A DNA stretch of 64,000 bases from Campylobacter sp. CCUG 57310 (GTDB taxonomy: Bacteria > Campylobacterota > Campylobacteria > Campylobacterales > Campylobacteraceae), in contig NZ_CP053845.1 of NCBI RefSeq assembly GCF_013201975.1, forward strand, positions 1,178,001 through 1,242,000, given 5' to 3'. Each line of letters starts with the position of its first letter. Position 1 is the first letter of the stretch. Positions 33,526-42,594 of this stretch are shown in pieces. Under the pieces are notes generated by a model. It was not told the DNA's origin and did not search any database. It was given only the letters and a program-made list of their open reading frames with translations. Position numbers and translations under genes: made by a program.

Positions 33526-34499
33526 ATGAGCGAATTTCAAAATAAAAATGGCGCAACGAGCAAGATAAAGAACTTTCCTATTATGTTTTTTTGCCGTTAT
33601 TATGGGGGCTTGGAGGGCTAAGTCTTGCTTATGAGAAGCTAAATTTGGTCTTTAGCCTATCAAATTTCGTATTTGAAATTTTAAGATCTCTAACAAGTTT
33701 GGTTTTTATCCTTATCACCACTATTTATCTGATTAAATTTATAAAATTTAACGAGCAGGTTAGAGAGGAATTTGCCCATCCCATCAAGATAAATTTCTTT
33801 GCGGCATTTAGTATTTCGCTATTTTTGCTATCTGCGATGTGGCGTGAATTTGATCTTTTGCATCAAATTTTATTTTATTTTGCACTCGCGATTCAAAGCT
33901 TTTTAACGCTTTACGTGGTTTCGTTCTGGATAAATAAAAACATGCTAATATCTCACTCAAATCCCGCTTGGTTCATCCCGATAGTCGGCAACCTCGTAGT
34001 AGTTATCGCAAGCAAAGAAAATGGCTTGTTTTTGTGGTATTACTTTAGCGTGGGAATGTTTTTTTGGGTGGTTTTATTTACTATCGTTTTTTATCGCATT
34101 ATCTTTCACGATCAGCTCGCACAGAAATTTATCCCTACTCTTTTTATACTCATAGCTCCGCCTGCGGTAGGATTTTTAGGCTACTTGAAACTTACGGGCA
34201 ATTTCGATACGATAGCTCAAATTTTATTAAATTTAACGCTATTTTTCGTGCTTCTTATACTTTTTATGTTTCGCAATTTCACAAAGCTAAAATTTTTCCT
34301 GTCATAGTGGGCATTTACCTTCCCTACCGCAGCTTCCAGTATGGCGTTTTTAAGAGCATACGAGCTAAGCGGCGAGCTGTTTTTTGCGATTTTAAGCGTG
34401 ATTTTATTTATCTTGCTTGTCTTTTTCATATGCCTAGTAGGCTATTTTACGATAAGAGCGATTATTAAAAATGAAATTTGCGTGATCGAACAGCCCTAG
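33526..34499 (+). pseudogene. SLAC1/TehA-family anion channel gene, inactivated by frameshifts and an amber codon
   Basis: The reading starts at the ATG 33526 (AAAAGGA upstream) and gives an N-terminus ending NFPIMFF. It then shifts: the family motif FFAVIMGLGGLSLA is recovered only if one T is removed from the T7 run near 33585-33591 and one G from the G5 run near 33602-33606. The main part (33591 to 34304) has about eight TM segments. A TAG at 34305-34307 falls where FFLS-W-WAFTFP is expected, and the frame then stays open to 34499. Three lesions make this a decaying gene, although homopolymer sequencing error could explain the first two. Confidence 0.82.
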
Positions 34500-35092
34500 A
34501 TGCTAAGCATCCAAACACCTACTATACACATCAAAGAAGCGGTTGCTATCTCAAGTGCGCGCAGATGGTTTATAAGTAATTTTTTAAGCATGCTTCCGCC
34601 AAGAGCGTAGATGTTTAGGCAAATAAACTCGATGAGAACCAGCAGAAACAAAAGCAAATAAGCCTCTATACCAAAAGGATCGTTCTGGTTTAAAAAGGGC
34701 GGTAAAATAGCAGCTAAAAATATCCAAGCCTTCGGGTTTGATATGCTTACTACAAGCCCTTTAATAAATAGCTTTTTATGGTTTTTATCGTTTTTTACGC
34801 TTTTAACACTTAGTTTGCCGCGACTAAAAAAGAGCATAACGCCAAGATAGATGATATAAAGCGCACTGCAAAATTTTAAAATTCTAAATGCCGCTTCAAA
34901 TTTAAGAAGCAAAGCTCCTGCACCAAATATACAAATAGAGGCTATAAATCCTACCGAAAAGAGCTGTCCAAGTAGCATAGCAAAAGAGCGCTTATAGCCT
35001 ATGCTCATGCTAAGCCCCAAGATAAAAGTCATATTTATGCCCGGCATTAAGCTTATAGGAAAAAATATGGCGATAAAAAGAAGATAGTTCAA
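34496..35092 (-). CDS. LysE/RhtB-family amino acid exporter
   Basis: This 198-residue inner-membrane protein has about six hydrophobic helices and the LysE signature near its N-terminus (SLMPGINMTFILGLSMSIGYKR), plus FIKGLVVSISNPKAWIFLAAILPPFL near residue 110. The family exports amino acids; the substrate here is unknown. The start is TTG at 35092 (AAGGCA upstream); the next in-frame ATG would cut into the first helix. Its stop overlaps the end of the SLAC1 pseudogene by 4 bp on the opposite strand. Confidence 0.88.
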   Translation of the reverse strand: MNYLLFIAIFFPISLMPGINMTFILGLSMSIGYKRSFAMLLGQLFSVGFIASICIFGAGALLLKFEAAFRILKFCSALYIIYLGVMLFFSRGKLSVKSVKNDKNHKKLFIKGLVVSISNPKAWIFLAAILPPFLNQNDPFGIEAYLLLFLLVLIEFICLNIYALGGSMLKKLLINHLRALEIATASLMCIVGVWMLSI

Positions 35093-35197
35093 GCAAAATG
35101 CCTTAATTTAAAAAATTAATTTTGATTTTTAAAAGAAAAAGGATAAATTTAAGATAAAAATTTAATAGGCGACACTGAATTTGCCGCCTATTAAAAC

Positions 35198-36301
<1,104 letters not shown>

Positions 36302-36375
36302 TCAGCTTGAATTATACACTTTAAACTATATAAAGTCAATTAATATTATTTTTTTATTATTTTTTAATTTTTCTA

Positions 36376-36729
36376 CTAAATTCTCAAAAGAAACATATAA
36401 ATAGCCGTTGAAAAAACTATGCTTAAAAGCGCATTTTTAAATTTAAGATGAATTAATATAGCGCAAACAGCAGAAACGATCTCGCGTCCACCAAAAGGAA
36501 ATTCTTTAAAATTGGTATCCTTAAGGGCGTAAAAGACCAAAATAACCATTATAAAAAGCCCCATATGTCGCTCAACGCTTAAAAGCCACTTGTTTGGCTT
36601 GTCTTTTTTAAATATCCAAAACGGCGTAACTCTGGTTAAAAACGTCGCAACCGTAGCGGTTAGCACAACTAAAGACATAACAAGCGGGCTTGAGTTTAAA
36701 TTTATGCCTGAAGTTAAGATATCGCTCAT
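36376..36729 (-). CDS. AzlD-type branched-chain amino acid exporter subunit
   Basis: This 117-residue membrane protein with about four hydrophobic helices is the small partner of AzlC in the LIV-E exporter family. It contains TATVATFLTRVTPFWIF near residue 30, similar to the AzlD conserved R-P stretch, and REIVSAVCAILIHLKFKNALLSI. The ATG at 36729 overlaps the azlC stop (ATGA), so the two subunits are coupled. Confidence 0.85.
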   Translation of the reverse strand: MSDILTSGINLNSSPLVMSLVVLTATVATFLTRVTPFWIFKKDKPNKWLLSVERHMGLFIMVILVFYALKDTNFKEFPFGGREIVSAVCAILIHLKFKNALLSIVFSTAIYMFLLRI

Positions 36730-37388
36730 TTGATTCTATCTCCTATGACAATAACCGTAAATCCGATGAAAAGCGATAGTAAAAGCATATATGACGGCGG
36801 GAAAAATGCGGTTGCAAACACGCCCAGTCCAAGCGAAAAGAAAAGAAGCTTGTAGTTTTTATCATCCTTAAACATCTCGATAGCAAGAACTATAAAAAGC
36901 GCCGTTAGACAAAATTCAATCCCGCTATAATCAATCCTAATGCCCTTGCCGACTAAAATTCCAAGCAGAGTGCCCACCGCCCAGTAAGTTTGAGTAAGCA
37001 AATTTATAAGCGTGTATGCTTTGTCCTTTTCTTCTTGCGAATTTGTCTTAAGCGTCTTAAATATCGCAAAACTTTCATCGGTTAAGGCAAAGATGTTGTA
37101 GTATTTAAACTTAAGCCCCTTAAAGTCCTTTAAAAGGGCGAGCGAATAAAAAGTATGGCGCAAATTTATAACATAACTTGCGATAAAAATTTCAACCAAA
37201 CCCGTACCCGCACTAAGCATCGAAAGCAAGGCAAATTGCCCTGCTCCGGCATATACTATCAAGTTTAAAGCCATGGTCATAAGAGGAGCTACGCCTATAT
37301 TTTCCGCAAGCAAGCCAAAGGCTATACCAAGCGGAATAAAACCGAGCATAACGGGAATTGTGATCTTAAAAATGGTATAAAAGCTCAA
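36726..37388 (-). CDS. AzlC-type branched-chain amino acid exporter subunit
   Basis: This 220-residue protein of the AzlC family has about six TM helices and typical stretches: FIPLGIAFGLLAENIGV at the N-terminus, YAGAGQFALLSMLSAG near residue 48, YVINLRHTFYSLALL near residue 72, and ALTDESFAIF. It acts with AzlD in export of branched-chain amino acids or analogues. The start is TTG at 37388 with AAGGC upstream. Confidence 0.88.
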   Translation of the reverse strand: MSFYTIFKITIPVMLGFIPLGIAFGLLAENIGVAPLMTMALNLIVYAGAGQFALLSMLSAGTGLVEIFIASYVINLRHTFYSLALLKDFKGLKFKYYNIFALTDESFAIFKTLKTNSQEEKDKAYTLINLLTQTYWAVGTLLGILVGKGIRIDYSGIEFCLTALFIVLAIEMFKDDKNYKLLFFSLGLGVFATAFFPPSYMLLLSLFIGFTVIVIGDRIK

Positions 37389-37443
37389 TATTAGCCTTGC
37401 GATTTAAAATTTAAGGCGAATATTACTCAAATTTTATTAAATT

Positions 37444-37533
37444 TTATAGTCCTTTTGAACTCTCGCCAAAATATATCGCATCAAACACCCAAATTCCAAG
37501 GATAAGCGCGATTATCAAGATAAGATATATCAT
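37444..37533 (-). CDS. Possible 29-residue single-helix membrane peptide downstream of flgG
   Basis: Starting 4 bp after the flgG stop, an ATG at 37533 opens 29 codons: one hydrophobic helix (YLILIIALILGIWVF) with a short acidic and polar tail (DAIYFGESS). There is only a weak ribosome site, so translation would depend on coupling to flgG. The size and shape are like known membrane micropeptides, but chance cannot be excluded. Confidence 0.35.
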   Translation of the reverse strand: MIYLILIIALILGIWVFDAIYFGESSKGL

Positions 37534-37536
37534 GGC

Positions 37537-38325
37537 TTATCTCTTAAGATTATTTACGATTTGAAGCATATCATCGCTTGTCGTTATCGCCTTTGAATTA
37601 GCCTCATACGCACGCTGGCCGGTGATAAGATCGGTCATCTCCTCAACCAGCTGGACGTTACTCATCTCGACAAATCCTTGCTTGATCTGACCAAATCCGT
37701 CAAGCCCTGCCGTTCCTACGACCACATCGCCGCTTGAGCCTGTAGGAAGGTAGTTGTTATCGCCCATCGCGTGAAGCCCGCTTGGGTTTATAAAATTTGC
37801 AAGCTCTATCTGACCGATCTGCGTCATCTCGACATTACCCGGCTGCAAGACCGAAACCGTGCCGTCCGTGCCTACAGAGATATGTGTAGCATCGGCAGGT
37901 ATGCTCATCTGCGGGATCAAAGGATATCCGTCTGAATTTACTATCGTGCCTTCGCTATCAAGCTTAAACGCACCGTTTCTGGTATAAGCCGTGGTGCCGT
38001 CAGGAAGTTGCACTTGAAAAAATCCATGCCCAGCAATAACCATATCAAGGTTGTTACTTGTTTCTTTAAAGTGTCCTTGCGAGAAAATTTTAGTTATCGC
38101 CGTAGGGCGCACGCCAAGACCAACCTCTATGCCTGTAGGGCTTTTTGTCGTAGAGCTGGTCGAAGTGCCTGCATACTCCATAACCTGATACATAAGATCG
38201 GCAAATTCGGCTCTGTTTTTCTTATATCCCATCGTATTTACGTTTGAGATATTGTGTGAGGTTACGTCTATTTGGGTCTGCTGCGCTATCATGCCGGTTG
38301 CAGCTGAGTAAATCGATCTCATCAT
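37537..38325 (-). CDS. flgG: Flagellar basal-body (distal) rod protein FlgG
   Basis: FlgG forms the distal rod of the flagellum. The 262 residues have the N-terminal rod signature MRSIYSAATGMIAQQTQIDVTSHNISNVNTMGYKKNRAEF, split as SATGM and SHNISNVNT motifs, and the C-terminal EMTDLITGQRAYEANSKAITTSDDMLQIVNNLKR pattern that marks FlgG (ending in the rod/hook C-domain). In the middle, GHGFFQVQLPDG and YTRNGAFKLD are typical. It has its own sigma-54 promoter at 38361-38375. Confidence 0.95.
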   Translation of the reverse strand: MMRSIYSAATGMIAQQTQIDVTSHNISNVNTMGYKKNRAEFADLMYQVMEYAGTSTSSTTKSPTGIEVGLGVRPTAITKIFSQGHFKETSNNLDMVIAGHGFFQVQLPDGTTAYTRNGAFKLDSEGTIVNSDGYPLIPQMSIPADATHISVGTDGTVSVLQPGNVEMTQIGQIELANFINPSGLHAMGDNNYLPTGSSGDVVVGTAGLDGFGQIKQGFVEMSNVQLVEEMTDLITGQRAYEANSKAITTSDDMLQIVNNLKR

Positions 38326-38360
38326 GGCTTATCCTTTTAAATTTTTTAAACTTGTAATTA

Positions 38361-38375
38361 GCAAGTTATGTTCCA
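38361..38375 (-). promoter_or_regulatory. Sigma-54 promoter of flgG
   Basis: On the minus strand this reads TGGAAC-ATAAC-TTGC, matching the -24/-12 consensus TGGCAC-N5-TTGC with correct spacing. It lies 36 bp upstream of the flgG ATG. In Campylobacter, rod and hook genes are controlled by RpoN with FlgSR, which fits. Confidence 0.75.
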
Positions 38376-38562
38376 AATTCTGTTTTTTATATTAAATTCT
38401 GCAAATACTCGCAAATTTTTACAGCAATGTTTTAAACTGCAAAAGCGAAGTATTTTAATATGGATTTAAATGTCGTGCAGTAAAATTTTGGTGCAGATAG
38501 GACAAGTAGTCCATCAAGCCAAATTTTGCAACTTCATTTAAATGCGCTTAAAAGACGAGTTT

Positions 38563-39375
38563 TTAAACCTTAGTTGAAGCCAGCTTGCTGATGGCGTCTT
38601 GGTTAAGATCGTCCATATGGCTTCTCATCACTTTTTGATACATATCAACCAATCGGTTTGTCTCGATAAGCCCCACCATCTCGGTTACGGCATTTACGTT
38701 TGAAATTTGAGTATAACCCTGAGCAACGGCATCAACATCATCGCCAAGATCTCTTAACTCTTTTAAATTTGGCAAAACGTATAGATTATCACCCTCTTTT
38801 GTAAGATTTCTTATCTCTTTTGGCTGAGCCAGATAAAATCTTGCAATCTGCTCATCGTTTGCGTAGATATTTCCATTTTTATCCACACTTAACCTCTCGT
38901 CTTGCGGAATTTGTATCCCGTCTGCTCCGCCTTCAAAATAGTTATTTGGAAGCACTTTAAAGCCCTCTTTTGTAACCAAAAATCCCTCATCATCAAGGCT
39001 AAAAGCGCCGTTTTTAGTAAGCCTAACTTCGCCTGTTTTGGTTTCAACCAAGAAAAAAATATCCTCGCGCTTTATAGCAAAATCAAGCGTATTGCCGGTA
39101 AATTTCATCCCGCTATTGCTAAAATCAACATACTGTTCTGAAATTTGAGGCACTCTATCAATAGTTCTATTTAAAAATTTAGCAGCTTGCTTTGTGTGAT
39201 TTTCAAGCGGCAAAACATCTCTAAACTCTTGAAAAATTCTCTCAAAATCACCCACAACCACATCGTCACGCTTAAAGCCGATTGTGTTTATGTTTGCAAG
39301 GTTATTTGAGATGACATCAAGGCGGTTAAACTGCGTAACCATCGCGCCGGCAGCTTGATAATATCCGTTTTGCAT
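38563..39375 (-). CDS. Flagellar proximal rod protein FlgF/FlgG2
   Basis: This 270-residue rod protein is a paralog of flgG. The N-terminus has QAAGAMVTQFNRLDVISNNLANINTIGFKRD in pieces typical for rod proteins (VISNNLANINTIGFK), then GNTLDFAIKREDIFFLVET and LTKNGAFSLDDEGFLV, and the C-terminus ISNVNAVTEMVGLIETNRLVD followed by a short tail instead of the FlgG ending. In C. jejuni the pair is annotated flgG2-flgG. It is separated from flgG by 237 bp that carry flgG's promoter. Confidence 0.88.
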   Translation of the reverse strand: MQNGYYQAAGAMVTQFNRLDVISNNLANINTIGFKRDDVVVGDFERIFQEFRDVLPLENHTKQAAKFLNRTIDRVPQISEQYVDFSNSGMKFTGNTLDFAIKREDIFFLVETKTGEVRLTKNGAFSLDDEGFLVTKEGFKVLPNNYFEGGADGIQIPQDERLSVDKNGNIYANDEQIARFYLAQPKEIRNLTKEGDNLYVLPNLKELRDLGDDVDAVAQGYTQISNVNAVTEMVGLIETNRLVDMYQKVMRSHMDDLNQDAISKLASTKV

Positions 39376-39415
39376 TATAAAATTTCCTAAATTTTAATAT
39401 CTCAAAAAAGATTAA

Positions 39416-39430
39416 GCAAGTTGTGTTCCA
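39416..39430 (-). promoter_or_regulatory. Sigma-54 promoter of flgF/flgG2
   Basis: On the minus strand this is TGGAAC-ACAAC-TTGC, with the same -24/-12 spacing as the site at 38361-38375 and almost identical sequence, 41 bp before the ATG at 39375. It sits back to back with the rpoD promoter region. Confidence 0.75.
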
Positions 39431-39474
39431 AACTGTATTTTGGCAAAGATTAAGAAAATCTCGGTATAATACAT

Positions 39475-39480
39475 ACCTTT
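39475..39480 (+). promoter_or_regulatory. Sigma-70 -10 box of rpoD
   Basis: GGTATAAT with TATAAT at 39475-39480 lies 33 bp upstream of the rpoD ATG, with GCAAAGGA as ribosome site. It gives rpoD a housekeeping promoter divergent from the sigma-54 promoter of the rod gene. Confidence 0.55.
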
Positions 39481-39513
39481 TACTTACAAGACTACGGATA
39501 GCAAAGGAAATTA

Positions 39514-41370
39514 ATGAGCAGCGCAAAAAAAGAGACTTTATCCCTCGTTGAAGAGTTATTTAAAGAGAATTCCAAAGGCTACGTAACATACGAAAAACTT
39601 ATCAAATTTTTTGAAAAGGCGCCTACAAGTGCGATCGCAAAAAAAGTAGAAGCCCTAGCTAAAACACACAAAATCAAACTGATAACCGCAGCTGAAATAG
39701 CCAAGATGAAAAACATCGAGGACGCTAAAAAGCGAAAAGAGGAGCGCGAAAAGCTTCAAGATGAGATCTTGGAAGACGAATTTGACCTTGCCAGCGAAAA
39801 CGATCTGCTTGAGTGGTCACGCTCAGACAGTCCCGTGCGTATGTATCTACGCGAAATGGGGCAAATTTCGCTACTTACAAAAGACGAGGAGGTGGAAATA
39901 AGCAAGAAGATCGAGCTTGGCGAGGATATCATCATCGATGCCTTTTGCTCCGTGCCGTATCTGATTGATTTCATACTTGATTATAAAGAGCCTCTTATTA
40001 ACCGCGAAAGAAGAGTCAAAGAGCTATTTAAGAGCTTTGATGATGAGGATAACGGCGAAAACGAAGAGGAGGAGGAATTTGACGAAGAGGCGGAATTTGA
40101 AGAGGAAACCTCAAAGAAACCTTCTAAAAAAGAGGATAAAAGAGCCGAAAAAGTTATAGAGAGCTTCAAAGCGCTTGAAAAGGCTAAAAAAGACTGGATG
40201 AAAATGGCCAATAAACAAAGCGACGTTGAGCAAGAAGATGAGCTTTTAGCAAAGCTAACATTAGTCTTTAAAAAGAAAATTCTAAAAGACAAGCTAATGG
40301 ATCTAGGACCTACAAGCAAGCTTATAAGCGAAATCGTAAAATCAATGGAAACAGCCTTAAAGAGCGACGATGAGTTTGATAGAGAGCTTAAAAGACTTGA
40401 GTATAAACTTCCTATGTTTAGCGACGAACTTAAGAAAAATCACAAAAGTATCCTAAAAGACATCATCAAGCTTAGCAAAGAGGATATCATAGCTCGTGTG
40501 CCCGAGGCTACGATGGTTTCAACTTATGTCGAGATTAAAAAGCTATTTCAAACAAAAGAGGCTAGCAAGCAGGGATTTAACCTTGATCCTGTGCAGCTAA
40601 AAGAAATTTTAGAGCAGATCAAACGAGGTAAGAAAATTTCAGACGAGGCAAAAACAAGAATGGCTAAGTCAAACCTGCGTCTTGTGGTAAGTATCGCCAA
40701 GCGCTATACAAATCGTGGCTTGCCGTTCTTGGACCTCATCCAAGAGGGAAACATCGGTCTTATGAAAGCGGTTGATAAATTTGAGTATAAAAAAGGCTAT
40801 AAATTTTCAACCTACGCCACATGGTGGATACGCCAAGCTATAAGCCGCGCAATAGCCGATCAGGCGCGCACTATACGCATACCTATCCATATGATCGAGA
40901 CTATAAACAGGATAAACAAGATAAACCGTAAATATCTTCAAGAAGAAGGCAAAGAGCCTGACGTAAGTGTGATCGCCAAAGAGGTTGGGCTAAGCGTAGA
41001 TAAGGTTAAGCAGGTTATCAAGATCACAAAAGAGCCGATCAGCCTTGAAGCACCAATCGGTAACGAAGAAGACGGTAAATTTGGCGATTTTGTCGAAGAT
41101 AGAAGCTCGCTAAGCCCTATGGATCATATACTTAAAAACGACCTTAAAGAGCAGATAGATGAGGTTCTTGATCAGCTTAACGAGCGTGAAAAAGCGGTTA
41201 TCAGAATGAGATTTGGTTTGCTTGAAGATGAAAGCGATCGTACTCTTGAAGAGATCGGCAAAGAGCTAAATGTGACTCGCGAGCGTGTCCGACAGATAGA
41301 AAGTTCGGCTATCAAAAAACTAAAACATCCAAAAGTAGGACGCAAACTTAAAAACTACATTGAGGGCTAA
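39514..41370 (+). CDS. rpoD: RNA polymerase primary sigma factor RpoD (sigma-70)
   Basis: This is the housekeeping sigma factor, 618 residues. Region 1.1 is at the N-terminus, region 1.2 at [17 protein letters not shown] near residue 108, followed by a non-conserved region with an acidic, Glu-rich stretch (residues ~180-215). Region 2 has [42 protein letters not shown] and [19 protein letters not shown] as consecutive parts, and region 4.2 has [19 protein letters not shown] near the C-terminus. Regions 2.3-2.4 look complete. Confidence 0.97.
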   Translation: MSSAKKETLSLVEELFKENSKGYVTYEKLIKFFEKAPTSAIAKKVEALAKTHKIKLITAAEIAKMKNIEDAKKRKEEREKLQDEILEDEFDLASENDLLEWSRSDSPVRMYLREMGQISLLTKDEEVEISKKIELGEDIIIDAFCSVPYLIDFILDYKEPLINRERRVKELFKSFDDEDNGENEEEEEFDEEAEFEEETSKKPSKKEDKRAEKVIESFKALEKAKKDWMKMANKQSDVEQEDELLAKLTLVFKKKILKDKLMDLGPTSKLISEIVKSMETALKSDDEFDRELKRLEYKLPMFSDELKKNHKSILKDIIKLSKEDIIARVPEATMVSTYVEIKKLFQTKEASKQGFNLDPVQLKEILEQIKRGKKISDEAKTRMAKSNLRLVVSIAKRYTNRGLPFLDLIQEGNIGLMKAVDKFEYKKGYKFSTYATWWIRQAISRAIADQARTIRIPIHMIETINRINKINRKYLQEEGKEPDVSVIAKEVGLSVDKVKQVIKITKEPISLEAPIGNEEDGKFGDFVEDRSSLSPMDHILKNDLKEQIDEVLDQLNEREKAVIRMRFGLLEDESDRTLEEIGKELNVTRERVRQIESSAIKKLKHPKVGRKLKNYIEG

Positions 41371-41388
41371 CAAATTTAGATAGCCCTC
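41362..41388 (+). terminator. Stem-loop overlapping the rpoD stop codon
   Basis: GAGGGCTA (41362-41369) and TAGCCCTC (41381-41388) form a perfect 8-bp stem with an 11-nt loop; the left arm contains most of the rpoD stop codon. No T run follows, so it may stabilise the mRNA end or assist termination rather than being a classical intrinsic terminator. Confidence 0.4.
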
Positions 41389-41712
41389 ACTCGCTTGCCC
41401 CGCACGAATTCATAAATCGCTCCAAAATTAATTTTATAAACCTACGCATTTCAATCCAAAAATACCAAAAATGCTAAGAGCAAAAGCCAAATTTATGCCC
41501 GCAATCTCTTAGCGTAAAAGAGTTGCAAAATTTATCTGCTTAAATTTTAAAAAGTAATTAAAACAATATCCAAAGCATCGCTTGGCAAGCAAGCAAAGAG
41601 AATTTGATAGCACACTTATACCTTGGAAGAACTTTAAAAAATATGCAAAGAAATTTATCTTATTTAAATACGTTTTTATATAAAATCAAAGCTAAATTTA
41701 CAAAGGATAAAA
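41371..41712. other. Non-coding gap between rpoD and a membrane-protein gene
   Basis: This 342-bp gap is AT-rich with no convincing coding region or tRNA. Besides the stem-loop at its left edge it contains a looser inverted repeat (GCTAAGAG at 41473-41480, CTCTTAGC at 41516-41523). The right end has the AAAGGA ribosome site of the next gene. It may hold the promoter of that gene, but I see no clear box. Confidence 0.4.
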
Positions 41713-42420
41713 ATGCAAGAATTTAAAACCACGCAAAAAGACGAGCAAGAGATATCTTACATGTTAGCAGGTGCTAGAAAAAATGGTATAATCGCCGCTT
41801 TGGTAATGAGCTTTTCATCTTTATTAAACGCTATGTTTTTATTTTTTGCAAATAATCTACCGCAATTAACAACCCAAAAAACAGTCGGTTATAAGCAAAT
41901 TTTTAGCCTTATCGCAGTGATAATATCAATATATTTTTACTACAAAGCCCTAAAAACGATATCAAATTTAAGCGGTAGTAACGCGCTAAGAAACTATCAA
42001 AAATTTATCGCTTCGTGTATATTTATTATCGCGCTTTATACAACCCTATATTTTACGCAGGCTAGCAAAACAACTCTTTATGCAATTTTCGCATTGGTTA
42101 TTATAGCTACTGTATTTGGGCTTACAATGTGGTTAAAAATTCACTACAATCTTGCCCAAATAACCGAAAATAAAATTTTTAAGATATATGCCACAAGCTC
42201 CATCACAGCATTAATACTTACAATTATCGCGAGCATAGGCATCTCAGTATTCATATTTTTTACATATATGCCAAATCCAAACGAAGCTATATTAATGCAA
42301 CTAAAAGCGCAAACTTATATGAATATCTCCGCCTATGTCACAATGCTTGGGCTAAATTTTATCTTACTATTTGCTTGGATTAAGGTAGAGGAGATAAATT
42401 TAATCCCGCTTAAGGCTTAG
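41713..42420 (+). CDS. Multi-spanning membrane protein, function unknown; related to 47975-48571
   Basis: This is a 235-residue protein with six or so hydrophobic helices arranged in pairs. I do not recognise the family. It shares a layout and short motifs with the protein at 47975-48571: a helix followed by YYKALKTISNLSG (versus YLYKALKKFEQIS), and a C-terminus ending AWIKVEEI (versus AWVKIENI). The two genes flank the siderophore-uptake genes. A good ribosome site (AAAGGA) precedes the ATG. Confidence 0.7.
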   Translation: MQEFKTTQKDEQEISYMLAGARKNGIIAALVMSFSSLLNAMFLFFANNLPQLTTQKTVGYKQIFSLIAVIISIYFYYKALKTISNLSGSNALRNYQKFIASCIFIIALYTTLYFTQASKTTLYAIFALVIIATVFGLTMWLKIHYNLAQITENKIFKIYATSSITALILTIIASIGISVFIFFTYMPNPNEAILMQLKAQTYMNISAYVTMLGLNFILLFAWIKVEEINLIPLKA

Positions 42421-42594
42421 CGCGGATAGGCTGCAAGCAAGTCGCTTAAAAACAAAGCGATGATTTTAAGCCGGTTTTGCTTAGTAAAGCAAATTCAAAT
42501 AATAAAATTTGCGCACAAGCGCTTTGGCTTCATAGCTACACGGTATAGCAAGTAGAGTTAGTCAGGCAAGAGCCTAAACTCTCGCCTCGCAAGA

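Noticed and set aside
34064-34468. Separate gene in the second half of the SLAC1 region
   Set aside because: A plus-strand frame of 134 codons here is out of phase with the channel homology; it overlaps the pseudogene and has no membrane segments or motifs of its own.
39981-40319. Minus-strand Ser/Phe-rich reading frame inside rpoD
   Set aside because: It is the antisense of the Glu-rich sigma factor region, which automatically gives Ser/Leu/Phe codons.
42421-42594. Gap between the membrane protein and the TonB receptor as a gene remnant or small RNA
   Set aside because: Only short imperfect repeats around GCTTAG/AAGC were seen, with no coding potential or strong hairpin with a T run.
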